Source of the DNA: Eucalyptus grandis
Taxonomy: Eukaryota > Streptophyta > Magnoliopsida > Myrtales > Myrtaceae
Direction: 5' to 3'
Length of the DNA stretch: 64,000 nt
Assembly: GCF_016545825.1 (NCBI RefSeq)
Contig: NC_052613.1
Span: 43,382,112-43,446,111 of the forward strand
The translations under genes and the position numbers were made by a program. Under the pieces are notes generated by a model, which was given only the letters and a program-made list of their open reading frames with translations, was not told the origin of the DNA and ran no database searches. Below are positions 37,051 to 49,974 of this stretch, in pieces. Position 1 is the first letter of the stretch, and each line of letters starts with the position of its first letter.

Positions 37051-40000
37051 TTTCAAAAATCATCGAGAAATTATTTCAGACAAGCAACTAGGGTTTCTTA
37101 AACACGTGATAATCAACCTCAGATTCCAAAGCACCAACTCTCCCCCCTGATGCACGCTTGCTCGGAAGTCAAAGCTACCCCTTAAGCTGGATTCATTGAT
37201 TTAGAAGGCCGCAACTTTATGCGTTTTCTTCCCAACAACTTTTTGAATAAACAGAGAATCTCTTCATTCACTGCAAAAAATGGTATGTAGATCAACCCTA
37301 CTTTTCTAATCTATAGTGCAATATTCCAAGGATGGTACATGGAAAATTCCTTTCTTTGTGAACCCTTGAATGGGGTAAGATTGGCTTGTCACGGGAGAGA
37401 TGAGAACATGCCCCCCTTCACGGTCGTCTGCATCGTTGGGTACGTCAAAGCTTCAAAATAAACATTTCTCCAGAAAACCAAACAATCCCCCCACGTGGAG
37501 CTTTTCAATTTTCATGCACAACTTAGCTGCTCTACCGAATATGTGCTGGTCCCAATCCATGCCAATGTCTTTTGTCAAAAGACAATGCTCCATTCTCGAG
37601 TCTCTTTCATCGCACATTCTTGACAAAGACCGTAAATCAAGGCACTTTTTTGTGTACCTTGGAGGTAGAACCCCTTGACTTTGTATATTCAAAAGCTATC
37701 CTTGTGCAATTAGACACACCCAAAAAAAAGAAAAAAGCAAAACAAAAACGAGATTGGATCGACAAATGGCGTCCCCAGCTAGGTATGGACAAGTTGAGAT
37801 GCTTATAATCATGGGTTGGTGATTCCTAAAGCTGACCCTTTTAAATTCGGCATGCTAGTTTTCATAAGCACTTGACTTATTCTATGATTGTTTCGTGGGA
37901 TTTCACTAATAATTCCACTTACACCTTAGTCGTTCTCTCGTCTTAACTTCAATTATAAAGAAAAGGAGGACGTAGGAAGGGCACCTAAGTATCCTTGATT
38001 TAAGCAACTTCAACTAGCTAGGAAAATTTGACAAGATTATATGGTCGTGTTAATTTATTTGGGATGGCGTATGCTAGTATTTTGTGTATGTTAAAAATAA
38101 AATAAACCCTCCTGGACTCAACCAACCGGTGCTTGCAACGCTATCTCAGACCTAATCTAAAACTGAAAATAGGTTTTGTTTCTATTATGATTCGCCCAAG
38201 GCACGAAATTTGATTGGACCAACCTGTTTTCGTCATTACCATGGACTGGTTTCCAATGCATGTTATACTAATTTGATCAAACAATATTGGACTTCGCACG
38301 TCTCGATGCAATAATAGTGTGGTTGGATAGTAAGGTAGCACAATAATGTAGTGGGAAGATGTGATGGATGACGGGTTCAGATACAAGCTTTAAATAGGCT
38401 ACGTACATGGTCCCCTCTCCATATTTTGAAAACTTACAATTTATCCATTAAAGACCGTCTAAAAGAGGAGAATGGGAGGAAGATCTAGCCTCCTCAGTCG
38501 CATAAATCAACACAAGAATAGCGACCGCACTTGGAGTGGCGAAACGAGAAATTCTGATTTCAAATTGAAACTTAGGTATTCCTTATCTGTATGGGTCGTT
38601 AATTTTCTAATGTGTTGTGTTGACACCTTGGTATATAAATTTAGAATTTTATTCTTTTTGATTTCGTAAAAATTTCCAACACAAAAGCTATTTTTTGGTA
38701 TATTATTTATCTGCTTTCACGTGAGAAGAGTGGTTAAGCATTCTCGTGACGTACATATCTCTTTTGAAAAATTTTAGTTACATGTAAATGTTGTCATCTT
38801 TCTTCCTAATGACTAATTCGCGATGGTTTGAGAGGATGACAAACGATGGCACGTAATTAGAGCGGATATCCCTCGCAAGTCATTGTTGGGTTTGAAAAGC
38901 TTGGAGCATGTTTTCAACTTGATCCACATACATTTCATCTTTGTCCCGAGAAGGCCACGTAAATTGCTGCTTGGATCAATAATTGAGGAGGAGGGCCCCT
39001 TCTCCGTTTGACTTTTCTTGATCCTAGGGATCGAATTAGGTGGAAATGATTGAGTCGCTCCTTCGCTTTCTCTTTGCTCATACACCATGCAAAATGGCCG
39101 GCGACCTTTTCAATTTTATTTAAAAACCCCGGTTTATCAACTAACGTGTTTCCCACTGCATTAGAGAAGAATCCCGTAAGAAATCACTAAGAATTTTGAT
39201 TTTACGAATTTTTATTAGGTGATCTGATGAGTTTGAAGAATATGTCGTCATCGTTTCCGATGAGTGAGTTCATCCACGAGTTCATCCACGATGAGAAATT
39301 TGTTTTGCATTCTCAGCCTCCGTACTTGACATCGATTGATTGTTCTTTACTATAGTACGACGTTGATTTGATACGTATTGCCACATCCCTAAAATAAAGG
39401 TCGTGTAGAAAGATCACTTCGTTGTAGAGCAACCTTCACTCCGCTCATAAAAATAATTATCTAAATTTATTATATAGTTAATCAAATCAATTCTTAATTT
39501 TTTAATTTAATTTATTTTGTCCCAACATTTTTAATGATTTTTCAATATAATCATTCTAACTAATATTGATAGGAAATTACTAATGTACATATAGGTTATT
39601 CTATGTGACTCGATTGACTGTTATAGATAATTTTTATAATTTTTTGAATTTTTTCTATTGCGATTGGCAGAGGGAATCATGAAAAGAAGAAAATAAAAAG
39701 GAAACAAAAGAAAATGAAAAAAAAAAGTTAAGAAAACTTTTAAATTTTTTCTAAAGATCTTCAATGTTGATGATTTTTAGCCAAAGTTGATTAGAAGGAT
39801 CGCATTGAAAATTGTCGAAATGTTTAAAACTAAATCGACTAAATTGAAGATTTTTAAATAGAATTGGAAGTTGTATAATAAGTTTGAGATTTTTTGGACA
39901 ATTGAAACAAAAGAAAATGAGAGATTAATGAAGTCGGTTGTTGCACTGTAAATACAATTAGGAAATTTCACAAAGTTCGGTTTTTAAATTGAAAGTGAGT

Positions 40001-43000
40001 GGTTTACTTGCTTCTTTATATCCCTTTTCTTTGGCCAAGTTTTCGTTCCTCTCTTCAAATTATATTGCATTAGAATATTAGAGTAATTTATAGATAAGGG
40101 CAAACTAGGAAAATTAAAAGTGGGACAAAAGCCGATTCCAACTTTGTACATAGGAGATCAAAACTCAAGTTTGTCATACACAATTATATAAGTGGAAGTA
40201 CGTGAAATCATGCCAAGATCATAAGAAAGCTTCAACAATTGTTTATTTGCCGGGTGATGGCTATAGATATATGAACTTTTATTATAGTATTTGCTGATAT
40301 AATATAAATCTTTTTACACGAGCATCATTCGAATAGACATGTTAACTTATTTATGGAATGATTTTTTTTTTTAAAATAAAAACTGTACATCAGTATTCAA
40401 AACCCCGCTTTTCTAATAATTTTTCGCGCACCATTTTTTCGGAAGGAAATCCCTAAAATTGTATGGATTGTTGGAAGTAATTCAATCATTTCATGTGTGG
40501 ATTTTACTTATTAATCATTCCACTATTCAATAAAACGATTCTGGCTAGACTTTTCAATATATTACCCAGCATCTCTCAAATGCATGTTAAATAGGGCCCC
40601 AACGTCTCAGCTAACTGCTACCAAGGCCGTACGTTAAATTAATAGAAACATTGACTATCTACGCATTCACACGCAAGCGAAGAAGGACTTGATTTTCCTG
40701 GATGTTTGGCCCTGGACAGTGAATCTCCACATCCGCTTTCCAACCTGGATGCCATTCTCGAAGTCCTTAGCACATATAGAAAAAACAACCCAACATATGA
40801 GATCCGAAAACAGCATACGATATAGTGCAATATTCCACGGGAAAGACCACCCCGTCTTCAATGGAAACGAGCGAGAAACTCACCAGGAAAGATCCCCCCT
40901 TCTTCGGGCTACAATTATAAAATGACCGACGACCCTTGTGGGCGACTCGGTCGTCAACTCATTAAAGAAAGCTAGGAGAAAAAATTGGCCGAGGAGAGAG
41001 AGAATTTGTGAAAGGGACACGAGTTAAAGGTGGGAAAGAGTCTTGCCAATAATGCAAGCGGGGGGGGCGAGTCAAACATCGCACCTTAAGCACGATTTGA
41101 CCGTAGGCGGAGTTTCCTGCAGCCCTCATATGACGCAGCTGGCGATGGATTATTATAGTGATCAGTCAAGATAAGAATGATTTGCTGCGTGATAGCATGT
41201 GCGGAGGGTTAAGATAAACAGCGAATGAGTGGAGGAGAGAGGGCGAGTTCAGTGGGAGGGAAGCCTCTCGTTCTCTTTTGCATGGAAATCATGCACCAAA
41301 GACAAAAAGTAGAGAGAGAGAGAGAGAGATCGTGCATGGACTAAGGAGCATGAAATGTGGACTTTTTATGTCAATCTAGGGTTCTTCTTTTCCTTAAAAT
41401 AATACGAAGATAAACATTCTCTAAAGCATGGTCTTCCACTTTAGTGGAGGGAATATACATAAATAAAAACGATGATTGGTGGGTGTCGGCCCCGCCTGTT
41501 CTGACTATTCTTCCCCCCCTCCCAAAAAAAAACAAAACCCCCCTTCCTCTCCGGAACTTTCTTTGATTGGAATTAGGTTTAATTTGAACATTTGAAAAGG
41601 GTGGATCGTGTTTTGTTCCTTGTCCGAAACTGTGAATTCCTCTTATTTGCAATTTTGTGGTTTGCCCGCACGTAATCAGACATGCGAGGCCAGAATTTTT
41701 GGCTAAGTAATAATAAGATTATATGAGGAATTGAGGTGTGAAGATGTCACGTTCTGCGTCTGACACGTGCACAATGAATTCAGGCTACCAAATACGCACA
41801 TTATGGGACATGATCTTCTAGAAAAAGGGGGGCGTCCAAAATCAATGTTAGGTAACTTTTGAATCTCCCGCATTTTTGGGTTTTCCCAAAGTTTTGGTTA
41901 AACCCTAAAGGCCGCTTAAATTAAACGTTTACGTTTGAGAGCAGGTGAAATGTTGTGGTGGTCATGGTTGTCGTCACGAAAAATCATCGACTCATTACGG
42001 GTAGAATTGAAAGTGCTCACGGATCGCTTCATTAAGTGGAATACCTCTTGATGACTTCGTTCATAATAAGATCGATTATAATTTTGAATATTACGAATGC
42101 TTATCCGGGTATAATATTTAAAAATATCAAACTACAACATCATTTTAGACGGCGTTCACAGAATTCTTCGTATCGTCTTTTAAAATGCCTGTCTTAATTT
42201 ACAATGATTTCAATTAAGGACAAAAACTTTAGGGTAGAGTTGGCGCCTGTTGATCAGCAAATCTATTGGTTGACTTGTAACCAGTTGATGTTGGCGGATA
42301 TGGTTCAAGTAGTTGTGCAAAATGGTGTTAGAACCATGGAGCGTCATGTTGTGAGGTCCGTTTGGTAGAAGCTGCGATAACAGAGCCAAAAATAGATTTG
42401 AAGTTCGTTCGGTACCGGATTGGAGACCTGGTCGAAATGTCAATGATCATTGAGTACACAGTTCGGTACTCGCTTCACTTATCCAATTTCTCAGTTTTTA
42501 AGGGCGTACATAGGTCCATCATTCTATTTTTGTTCCAGAATAATTTTTTTATTCCAGAATTGTTTCTGGAATATAAATCTTTTTGGTGACGCAATTTTAT
42601 TTTATTTTTTTATTTTCGAAACAAATTTTTTGTCCATAAATAAATTTGGAACAAAAAAATCATTTCTCATTCTATCTACTAGTTAGAGAAATTTAATATT
42701 CTAACTACAAAAAAATTCCAGGGAATAGAAAATATAAATGTGTTTGGTAAAAAATTTTTCAATATTTTTATTATCGACGAAACAAAAATTTAGGCCACCG
42801 CGAGGATTGTGTTGATTAGAAATTCATCTAAAAATAGCCAAAAAAAATATATTTCTCTTCCCAAAATTAATTTTTGTCTAGAATAATTATCATTCACGCT
42901 TAGTTAAATAATAGGCCATGTGGAGCCACTGGCCCTTGGGCTCAACCGACCTGAAGCACCCAACTTGTTCCACCCTGGGCAAGTTCCTCATTGACTTTCG

Positions 43001-43380
43001 ATATGTACAGTCATGTGCATTTGAATAAACTCTAAGTCATGATAAATAAAACCAGAACTTTTAAAGGCTGTTCGTATAACTACGGTTACCATGTTGTGTA
43101 GTATCGTAATCCGTAAGGTCGGTAATGCATAATTCAACGCCACAACGCATTAAAGCCGAGTGAAACAACTTCCCAAAAGCTGTCGCAAGCCATAGCGGGT
43201 TCGAAGGTGACGTAGCTATTAGATGTTTGCCACAAATTCTTATAAAAGTGGCTACGGCAATCCGTTTGGCAGCATGAACTTGACCGTGTTTCTATCAAAA
43301 ATTGAGGGGAAGGACCCTACGCTAAAGCCATCATATTTGGACGAGAAGGGTCAGCCATCTTGATCACAAACAGAGGGTAG
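37051..43380. other. Intergenic DNA, no gene recognised
   Basis: No recognisable exon. Around 42513-42740 there are motifs such as TTCCAGAATTGTTTCTGGAAT and GTTTGGTAAAAAATTTTT that resemble the ends of the nested element at 60.93 kb, so a decayed related copy is likely. A short GA tract lies at about 41311-41328. Confidence 0.5.
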
Positions 43381-43404
43381 CTTGGTTGAGCCGAAAACTT
43401 TAAC

Positions 43405-43897
43405 ATGCCTCCTAAAACACCAACTTTGCCACCAGTCTTACCGCTGCTCCTTCCACCATCACCGATCCGAACCACCAGTCCTCCACAAGCTACTGGTACT
43501 GCTACAATCTCCAGTTTACTCCACTACCGGCAGTCTTGCCAGCTCTACTTCAATCACCTCCACCTCCACCTCCACCGCCAACTCCAGTAAAGTGCGCTTT
43601 TAAATCACAGTCGCAGGCACCGTCATTACCTCCAATATCCATTACCCCACCACCACCACCTCTAACAATGTTGTACTGCCACTCCAACTCTTCCTTCACG
43701 GCCACCTCCGATTGCACCACGAAGACCTCCACAAGACCATCTCCATCTGCCAACCACCATCCCTGTTCTGCCACCACATTCTCCTCCTAACCCCGCAACC
43801 ACCATGCTCCATGTTGACCTTCTATTTCCACCTTCACCTCCACAAAAACCTTATCTCGCTACCTCCACTACCACCACCAACTTCAAAGTCAGAGTAG
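43405..43897 (+). pseudogene. Proline-codon-rich tract, possibly a decayed proline-rich protein
   Basis: Read on the plus strand the stretch encodes runs such as PPSP, PPPPPPPPTP and PPPPPL, but spread over different frames with stops between them. There is no signal peptide in frame and no splice pattern. It may be a decayed extensin/proline-rich gene or just a (CCA)n-rich repeat. I do not recognise a family. Confidence 0.25.
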
Positions 43898-46800
43898 TAC
43901 CACCATAGCTTTTCCAAATGCTACATTCACCATCACAGCTACTACTGCCAGCAGCTTAATTTAACATTTCACACTGCCAGCTATAATCTCAGTGAAGATG
44001 TAACTATGGGTAAGTGAAAAAAGATCGCACCCCAGGGCTAACATATGTCCAACCAAATTTAAAGCAGCAAATTTCCATTCTGTTCTATTAAATCAGAGTG
44101 TCAAAGAACAGGCTAGTACCTCAGCGCTTAAAGAATGTTAAGATTATAACACTTATAATAGCATCATCCTGTTAACCCAAAGATATAAACTAAATGAAGA
44201 GATTGAGATTTAATATTTCATTACTTTTGGAAATATTGCAGACCATGTTATGCAATGAATTTCCCATCAAATTTTTGTTTTCTCTAAGTATGACAATCAT
44301 ACAGCCTAGTCTGTCAAATTCTTGGAAACAATTATGCTTGTTAGCCCATCAAATTCTCAAAATCTTTATCTGTTACTTTAGTGCAACATTTTAGCTTGAC
44401 GATATACTAACATCTACCTTAATAGTATAACTGTCACTGATCAGCATCATGCTATAAAATGGGAACTAGCATGATCTGGTATGACTGACTTTGTCAAACC
44501 AAGTTATTTTGACGGGAGAAAACAAGCCTCACTGAAACTGAGCTGTTGGAGATGGGAATTTATTCTCACCTTCCTTAACTAAGCAACACAAAACTAATCA
44601 AATATGAGATACCCAGATACCATTGTCACCTTAGCGGAGACACAAGACAACCAAGTCTTCCAAATATTATTTCCATGGAGGTCCAGAAAGACAAAATGCT
44701 GACCCCAAGAAAAGACTCCAACCAGTTAATGTACAATCGCAATTAATTTTCCTTTTATTCCACAACTTGAGACAAAAGTAGCAAAACTCAGAGAGGATGA
44801 AGGTACCAATATTCCTTGCAATTATGCTCAAGCATATTAGTCTCAACGAACAATGATTAGATAAACGAAGTAGCTTTTCCACCAAAAGCATCCATGCTCG
44901 AACTCCCTGCAAAGTTACAACCGGCATCAGAAACAGAATCCAGAGATTTGCAGTTAATGTATTTCAAATCCTTTCAGCTTAAGAATCAATCCGATGGAAG
45001 AGATGCTCTACAATTGCTAACAGAGACACCATGTAAAAGCATCCACGATGAAGAATACAAATCGGAATACCTGATTATTGAAAGGGTGAACAAGATGCTT
45101 GAAATAAGTGACCACAGAATAAAATTAGCAAGGGCAAGCATCAATTTGTAAACCCAATTATTCATACACTAACTTGACATTTTTGTTATTGGATAAAATT
45201 GATTCATTATGCCAACCTATTCTAAACTGTCTCTACATTCCAAATGCCCTCTTGATATCTTTTCCTGTAGCATTTTTATCTCTTTCATTAATAATAACTT
45301 CCCAAAGCATCCCTTCAGATGCATAAATCTTCACTAGAACATTACGATTATTTTCTCGGTGCACAAACAAATTAGCTTCAGGAGAACAATGAAATAATCA
45401 GTACAAATAAAAATAAAAAAATAAAACACCAACCACCACCACCACTAATAACGCAAAATGTAGTTTCGGAAGAACAAGCGGCAGACCTTGCAAAACTCAA
45501 GTTGTTGATCAAATACGACAGTAGACCATCATTGCAAACTTACAATGATGGTCTACTGTTGGATTATCGCCCAAATAGAAAAAAATAACATAATCACAAA
45601 AAGGTAAGAAAAATGCAATATACGAACCTCTCAAGTGAAGTAACCAATTGTGAGTATTAATATATTCAGGCAATATTGATAAATATCCATTCAAGCACCA
45701 AACTGACTAAAATGTTAAGCATCTCCAGCTTCAAACAAACTTTTCGTGCATGTGTGCACATTTGGACCCAGAGAGAGAGAGAGAGAGAGAGTGAAGCACT
45801 TAATATCTTTGTAGCTCTGCAATTAGATGATGCATTTAATTAGACTTAAGACATCATTATACATGAAGACAGCTTTATCATAATAGCACTTTAGCAAACA
45901 TAAGTATATGAGATTTTTTTCTCCTATGAAATTGTCAAATGTGATTGTCAAGATGGAATATCCAATTTATTAAAAAGTTCTAAGAAAACTAAACTTACAA
46001 TATTTATCCCATCTTGTTTGACACCTACACTAATTAACTATATATTCTAAGGGAATAAAACATCCCAATCATTATCGTTTATAAGTAAAATGATATAATC
46101 CTACTACTAATATGCATGGGCTGATAATGAGAGACATTGGGACTGAATTCCACGTGAAAAACAAACAGTCACTGAATAAAACTAGATGAACAAATGCCTC
46201 AAGCTTTGTCACCAACCATCTCTACTTATTACTCATGCTACATCAGGCGAAGAGGAATCAGAGAAATGTATGATAAGCAAATGAATTGCAACAAATCACA
46301 AGGCAAGGTGAATCTTAGGTTATAACAATATAAAGCAAAGAGGTTTATCAAAATCATCCAAAGCAAAGAAAATCTTCCTTCACAATCTACATTATAGTGG
46401 AAACTTGCTTTCAAAGAGCCATCTATCTACAAAAGCATGTTTACCATGGAGGTGTAGAAAATCCTAATGCAAATGTGCTCCATCCTTATCCAACTATAAA
46501 CCTTAACATGCAAGCTAAGTAGGACTAATATTCGTGAAAGTGCTTTCGACCAGTCCTGAGTTCAGTATAAGTGCCATAAGAAGTAATCCCAAAGACAGGA
46601 CAAGTGACCCTTTTTATCAGGTAGAGATCTATCTACAGAAGGACAAATTTTCAATTGGATTAAATAAAAGGAACTGCAGTGACAGATAAAGAACTTATCA
46701 TAGAAGAGAAAGAGAACTTATTATATATCCAAAAAGATGTTCCAGTGAATAAGAAACAGAAATAGAGAAATACGAAAAGAACAGTGAGGAAGAAAACTAA

Positions 46801-47200
46801 CTAGAATGGGATACAAAAGCCATTGATCTACAAAAGCTTCCATTCAAAAAGGGTTGTAAATGGCATAAGGGTTAACTTCAGTAAGTGCAGTCCGCACTTA
46901 ACTCTATTGGAAATTTGCTTCTGTTTCTCTCTGGTCAAGGTGTTCCAAATTGTGTCCATCCATATAGCAATGAATAATTCTTATTGCCATACATATATGC
47001 ATAAAAATGCCAGAGTTTTGGCAAATCCAGTACTTGAGATCACCAACGATAACATAAGCCATGAAGAATGCAAGGCCTAGCCAAACCATTACCAAATGAA
47101 ATATGATACTATATAGTGGTAAGACCAATCGAAGGCTGTTTTGTATAGCAATGAGCACAAACTTCATCGCAGCATTTCATCAAAAAAAAAAAAAAAAACT
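43898..47200. other. Intergenic DNA, no gene recognised
   Basis: Less AT-extreme than its left neighbour, but no coding family is seen. A GA microsatellite lies at about 45772-45791. An inverted repeat near 45522-45558 (GTAGACCATCATTGCAA and TTACAATGATGGTCTAC) forms a strong small hairpin. Part of this stretch could be further NDUFB7 3' transcript or intron. Confidence 0.4.
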
Positions 47201-47214
47201 TCATCACAGCATTA

Positions 47215-47445
47215 ATCTGCTAAGAGCGATCTATTGTGTTTGCATGTGAAAAATTGAAGATGAACTCCTGATATTGTTAATATGCACATTACAAATAATC
47301 GCCAATAATAAGCATGAGAATGGGTCCTAAGACATGGGAAGACAGCAAAGGAAGAAAAAGAATCAGCATCAGCAGCGGCACACCCAGGCCGCCCAATCAA
47401 TGAGGGGGTGGAAAAGAACACTTCAAACTCTCCAGAGGTTCATTC
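47215..47445 (-). other. Candidate spliced 3'-UTR exon of NDUFB7
   Basis: After the NDUFB7 stop the minus strand reads TTCTCAAAG|GTCAGT at about 48043-48042, a good splice donor. Downstream, TTTGTGTTTTAG|AATGAACC near 47440 is a plausible acceptor, followed by T-rich non-coding sequence. This would give a 3'-UTR intron of about 0.6 kb. Transcript evidence would be needed, so this is only a candidate. Confidence 0.3.
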
Positions 47446-48083
47446 TAAAACACAAACCAAAGAAGAACTCAGCAAAAGAGAAGCCTCCCTTGACAAATGT
47501 GGGTTCAGATTGAAGACACTGTTAGAAGCTCGTAAGGTTGGGATGGCAAACACTGACCAGAGGTGATCCACAATGGCAACTTAAATAGACAATGGATGGA
47601 CACATTAATTGGGATAGTTCATCAATTCCACCTTCAACCTTATGTTGCACAATAAGCCATTCCCCATTCTCCAACAAGTTCGAATTTTGACAACCGGCAA
47701 TGGATGTACGCTAGTTCCTCATTAGGAATAGCGACCAATCTACAATCCCATAAGCACGTCCACCACGAAATCTCCTAATCTCGACGAACAAACCCTAGAA
47801 AAGAACCACTCACCCTCTAAATCCCAACGAGCACAATCTCACAATCAGACACAATATCGTTGCCGCTCACCACCCACAATCAATAACCCACAAACCAAAC
47901 ATCATCGAAGACGGCGGAAAGCGGCAATTAACAAGCGGAAATCCCAATGCAACAGCGGAAAGAACGAAACCCAAATCTCCCGGCGCGGAGAAAAGTCACG
48001 GCAACCAGAAAACTCCCCAGAAGAAGGGGGAAAAAACTGACCTTTGAGAAGAAGAAAGAAATGAAGGAGGAGGAGGAGGAGCT

Positions 48084-48404
48084 CTAAGCGTTGGCGGGCT
48101 TGGGGATGAGGGGGACGGCGGGCTGCTGGAGGCCGCCCGGGTGGTGCTGCTTGAGGCGGGACTCCTGCTCCTGGCGGATCTTCTGCATCTTGAGCATGCG
48201 CTCCATGACGAGCTCGTACTCGCACTTCTCGTAGGAGTGGCGCTCCCCCTCGCACTTCCAGGGGAGGTAGTACTCGGCCTGGCGGCACTTGTTGAGCGGG
48301 ATCAGGAGGTGGGCGCACTGGTCCCGGTACGCCAGCGGCACCCGCGCCTCCACCATCTCCTCCTGCGTCGCGATCATCTTCTTCGACGACCCTTCCACCT
48401 CCAT
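48084..48404 (-). CDS. NDUFB7: NADH dehydrogenase (ubiquinone) 1 beta subcomplex subunit 7 (complex I B18 subunit)
   Basis: Accessory subunit of mitochondrial respiratory complex I, on the intermembrane-space side of the membrane arm. The product is 106 residues, the size usual in plants, in a single coding exon. The family's twin CX9C motif is intact: C30/C40 and C51/C61 flank two helices and form the disulphides made by the Mia40 import route. Conserved family stretches are RDQCAHLLIPLNKCR and YLPWKCEGERHSYEKC. The C-terminal tail is Lys/Gln/Pro-rich. The frame is open upstream to an ATG at 48569, but that extension translates a (GA)n tract into Arg-Glu repeats, so the ATG at 48404 (MEVEGSS) is chosen. 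It lies 1.7 kb downstream of the NPF8 gene on the same strand, as in the matching Arabidopsis segment (At2g02050). Confidence 0.93.
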   Translation of the reverse strand: MEVEGSSKKMIATQEEMVEARVPLAYRDQCAHLLIPLNKCRQAEYYLPWKCEGERHSYEKCEYELVMERMLKMQKIRQEQESRLKQHHPGGLQQPAVPLIPKPANA

Positions 48405-48450
48405 CTCCCTCTCTCCTCTCTCTCTCTCTCTCTCTCTGTCACCGTCTTCT
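48405..48450 (-). promoter_or_regulatory. GA-rich 5' leader of NDUFB7
   Basis: Read on the minus strand, the ATG at 48404 is preceded by a GA dinucleotide run (about 48418-48440). It lies in the position of a 5' leader and resembles the leaders of the IDD and GARP genes. Confidence 0.5.
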
Positions 48451-48609
48451 TCGGCTTCTGCTGTGCGTCGCGCTGCAACTGCGACCCGTCTCGTTCTTTT
48501 GCGGGTCGGGTGCGATCGGGTTCGAGGAGGAAGGGTGGGAGCCGTGAATATGGGTCTTCGACTTTTCACTGTTTGGACTGACTTAACACCTTAAAATATA
48601 TACACATAT

Positions 48610-49450
48610 AATATATAAGGTGGATATTATCAAAATTCTCAAACCAATATATTCGTGATAAATTTACCTCAAATTAATTGTTTGATCACGATAAATTTCA
48701 AACTGATATACCCGTGACTAATTTAGCCTCTATCAATTTTTGTTAAATTTTATTAGTAAATTATAGAGTTGGATATTATGGTCTCGTTTGATTTGGCATT
48801 TGGAATGAGCTTTTGGGCTCTAAAAGAGTTTGGCCAAATGCAAACACATTTGGTTCAATATTTTGGATGACTTTGACAAAATGCAATTGCATTTTCAAAT
48901 AGTTTTAAGAGTCTTTAGCCTAATGTAGCTCTGAAGGTATTTTGGGAAGTTGCATCTTTAGAATGCAAGTTCCATGGTACTATTCATCTTTTTTAGAGAA
49001 ATGAATGGAGGTCAATGATCACTGGCCAAGGAGTTGCCCACGCCGGCGATTGTTGCCTAAGGCATCGCCCGACCCTGACGACCATTGCATGGGGGTTGTG
49101 GCCATTCGGCAACCGCCTCCTGAGATCGCGCGACCTCAGGCCATGGTCATCGGACCTCAGGTGATGCTTGGGTCCCTCGATCCAAGTGATGGCCACGCGA
49201 CCTAGGCGATGGTGGCCTGGGTTGTGAACCTTAGGCGATCGTCGCCTAAGGTCTAGGGGCAATAGACAACCGACACCTGAGGTCTGGCGACAACATGTGA
49301 CTGCCGCCCGGGTCGCACGAACCCAGGTGACCATTGCTTGAGGTCGCCAATCTAGGTGGCCGCTTGGGTCACGACCCCACATGTCGCTTGAGGTCCAACG
49401 ACCTCAAGCGAGGTTGTTCGAGGCCAAATCAATCGGATTCTCAATTGGAA
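48610..49450. repeat. Decayed transposon sequence with GC-rich core
   Basis: Two parts are visible. From 48630 to 48770 the sequence matches the unit style of the foldback repeats at 35.4 and 56.3 kb. From about 49015 to 49430 it becomes GC-rich with repeated GGCGAT/CCTAGG/GACCTCAGG motifs, like the cores at 20.3 and 61.2 kb. The left edge GTTTGATTTGGC may pair with GATTGATTTGGC reversed near 49430. No coding similarity. Confidence 0.35.
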
Positions 49451-49974
49451 TTTAGGCAGAGTTTTATTTAAAGCAGATCTAAACCACATCATATAAGTGA
49501 CATCCTCTGATTAAAAGGAAATATGAAGAAAAATGAAATTGCATTATTTTTGATTTATAATATAGGTATATCCAACGTTTCGAGGACTTTTACATAATAT
49601 GAAAGTATAAACTAAGAATATAAATCCGCTCTGCTTTCCTCAATGTCGAAACCTGCACCATTGGCTTGATGTTGAAAAAGCGAGCGAGCCATTAGCATTG
49701 GTTGGATATTTTAGTGAGAGTAGAGTGCTTCTCTTTTCTTCATTTACTCATATTTCTTTACGTAGTTTCTGCGAAATTTAAATTAACATGCCCTTAATGT
49801 CCACTGTACAATATGAAAGAATCATCTCATTTAGAGATGTCTATAATTATGCATCTAATCATAAAGGGTCATCGTTTAATTATGCATCTACTCATATATC
49901 TGTTTCCAAACTATGGGAAATTGTGCAACACGCTAAAAATATATTTCTGCTTCAATAAACATTATGTAGTTATG

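Noticed and set aside
37400..37692. Overlapping plus and minus frames near 37.4-37.7 kb as a retrotransposon fragment
   Set aside because: I could not match either translation to reverse transcriptase, integrase or gag motifs.
48405..48569. N-terminal extension of NDUFB7 from an upstream ATG
   Set aside because: The extra 55 codons include translated (GA)n repeat and are not found in the ~100-residue family; the start at 48404 gives the normal length.
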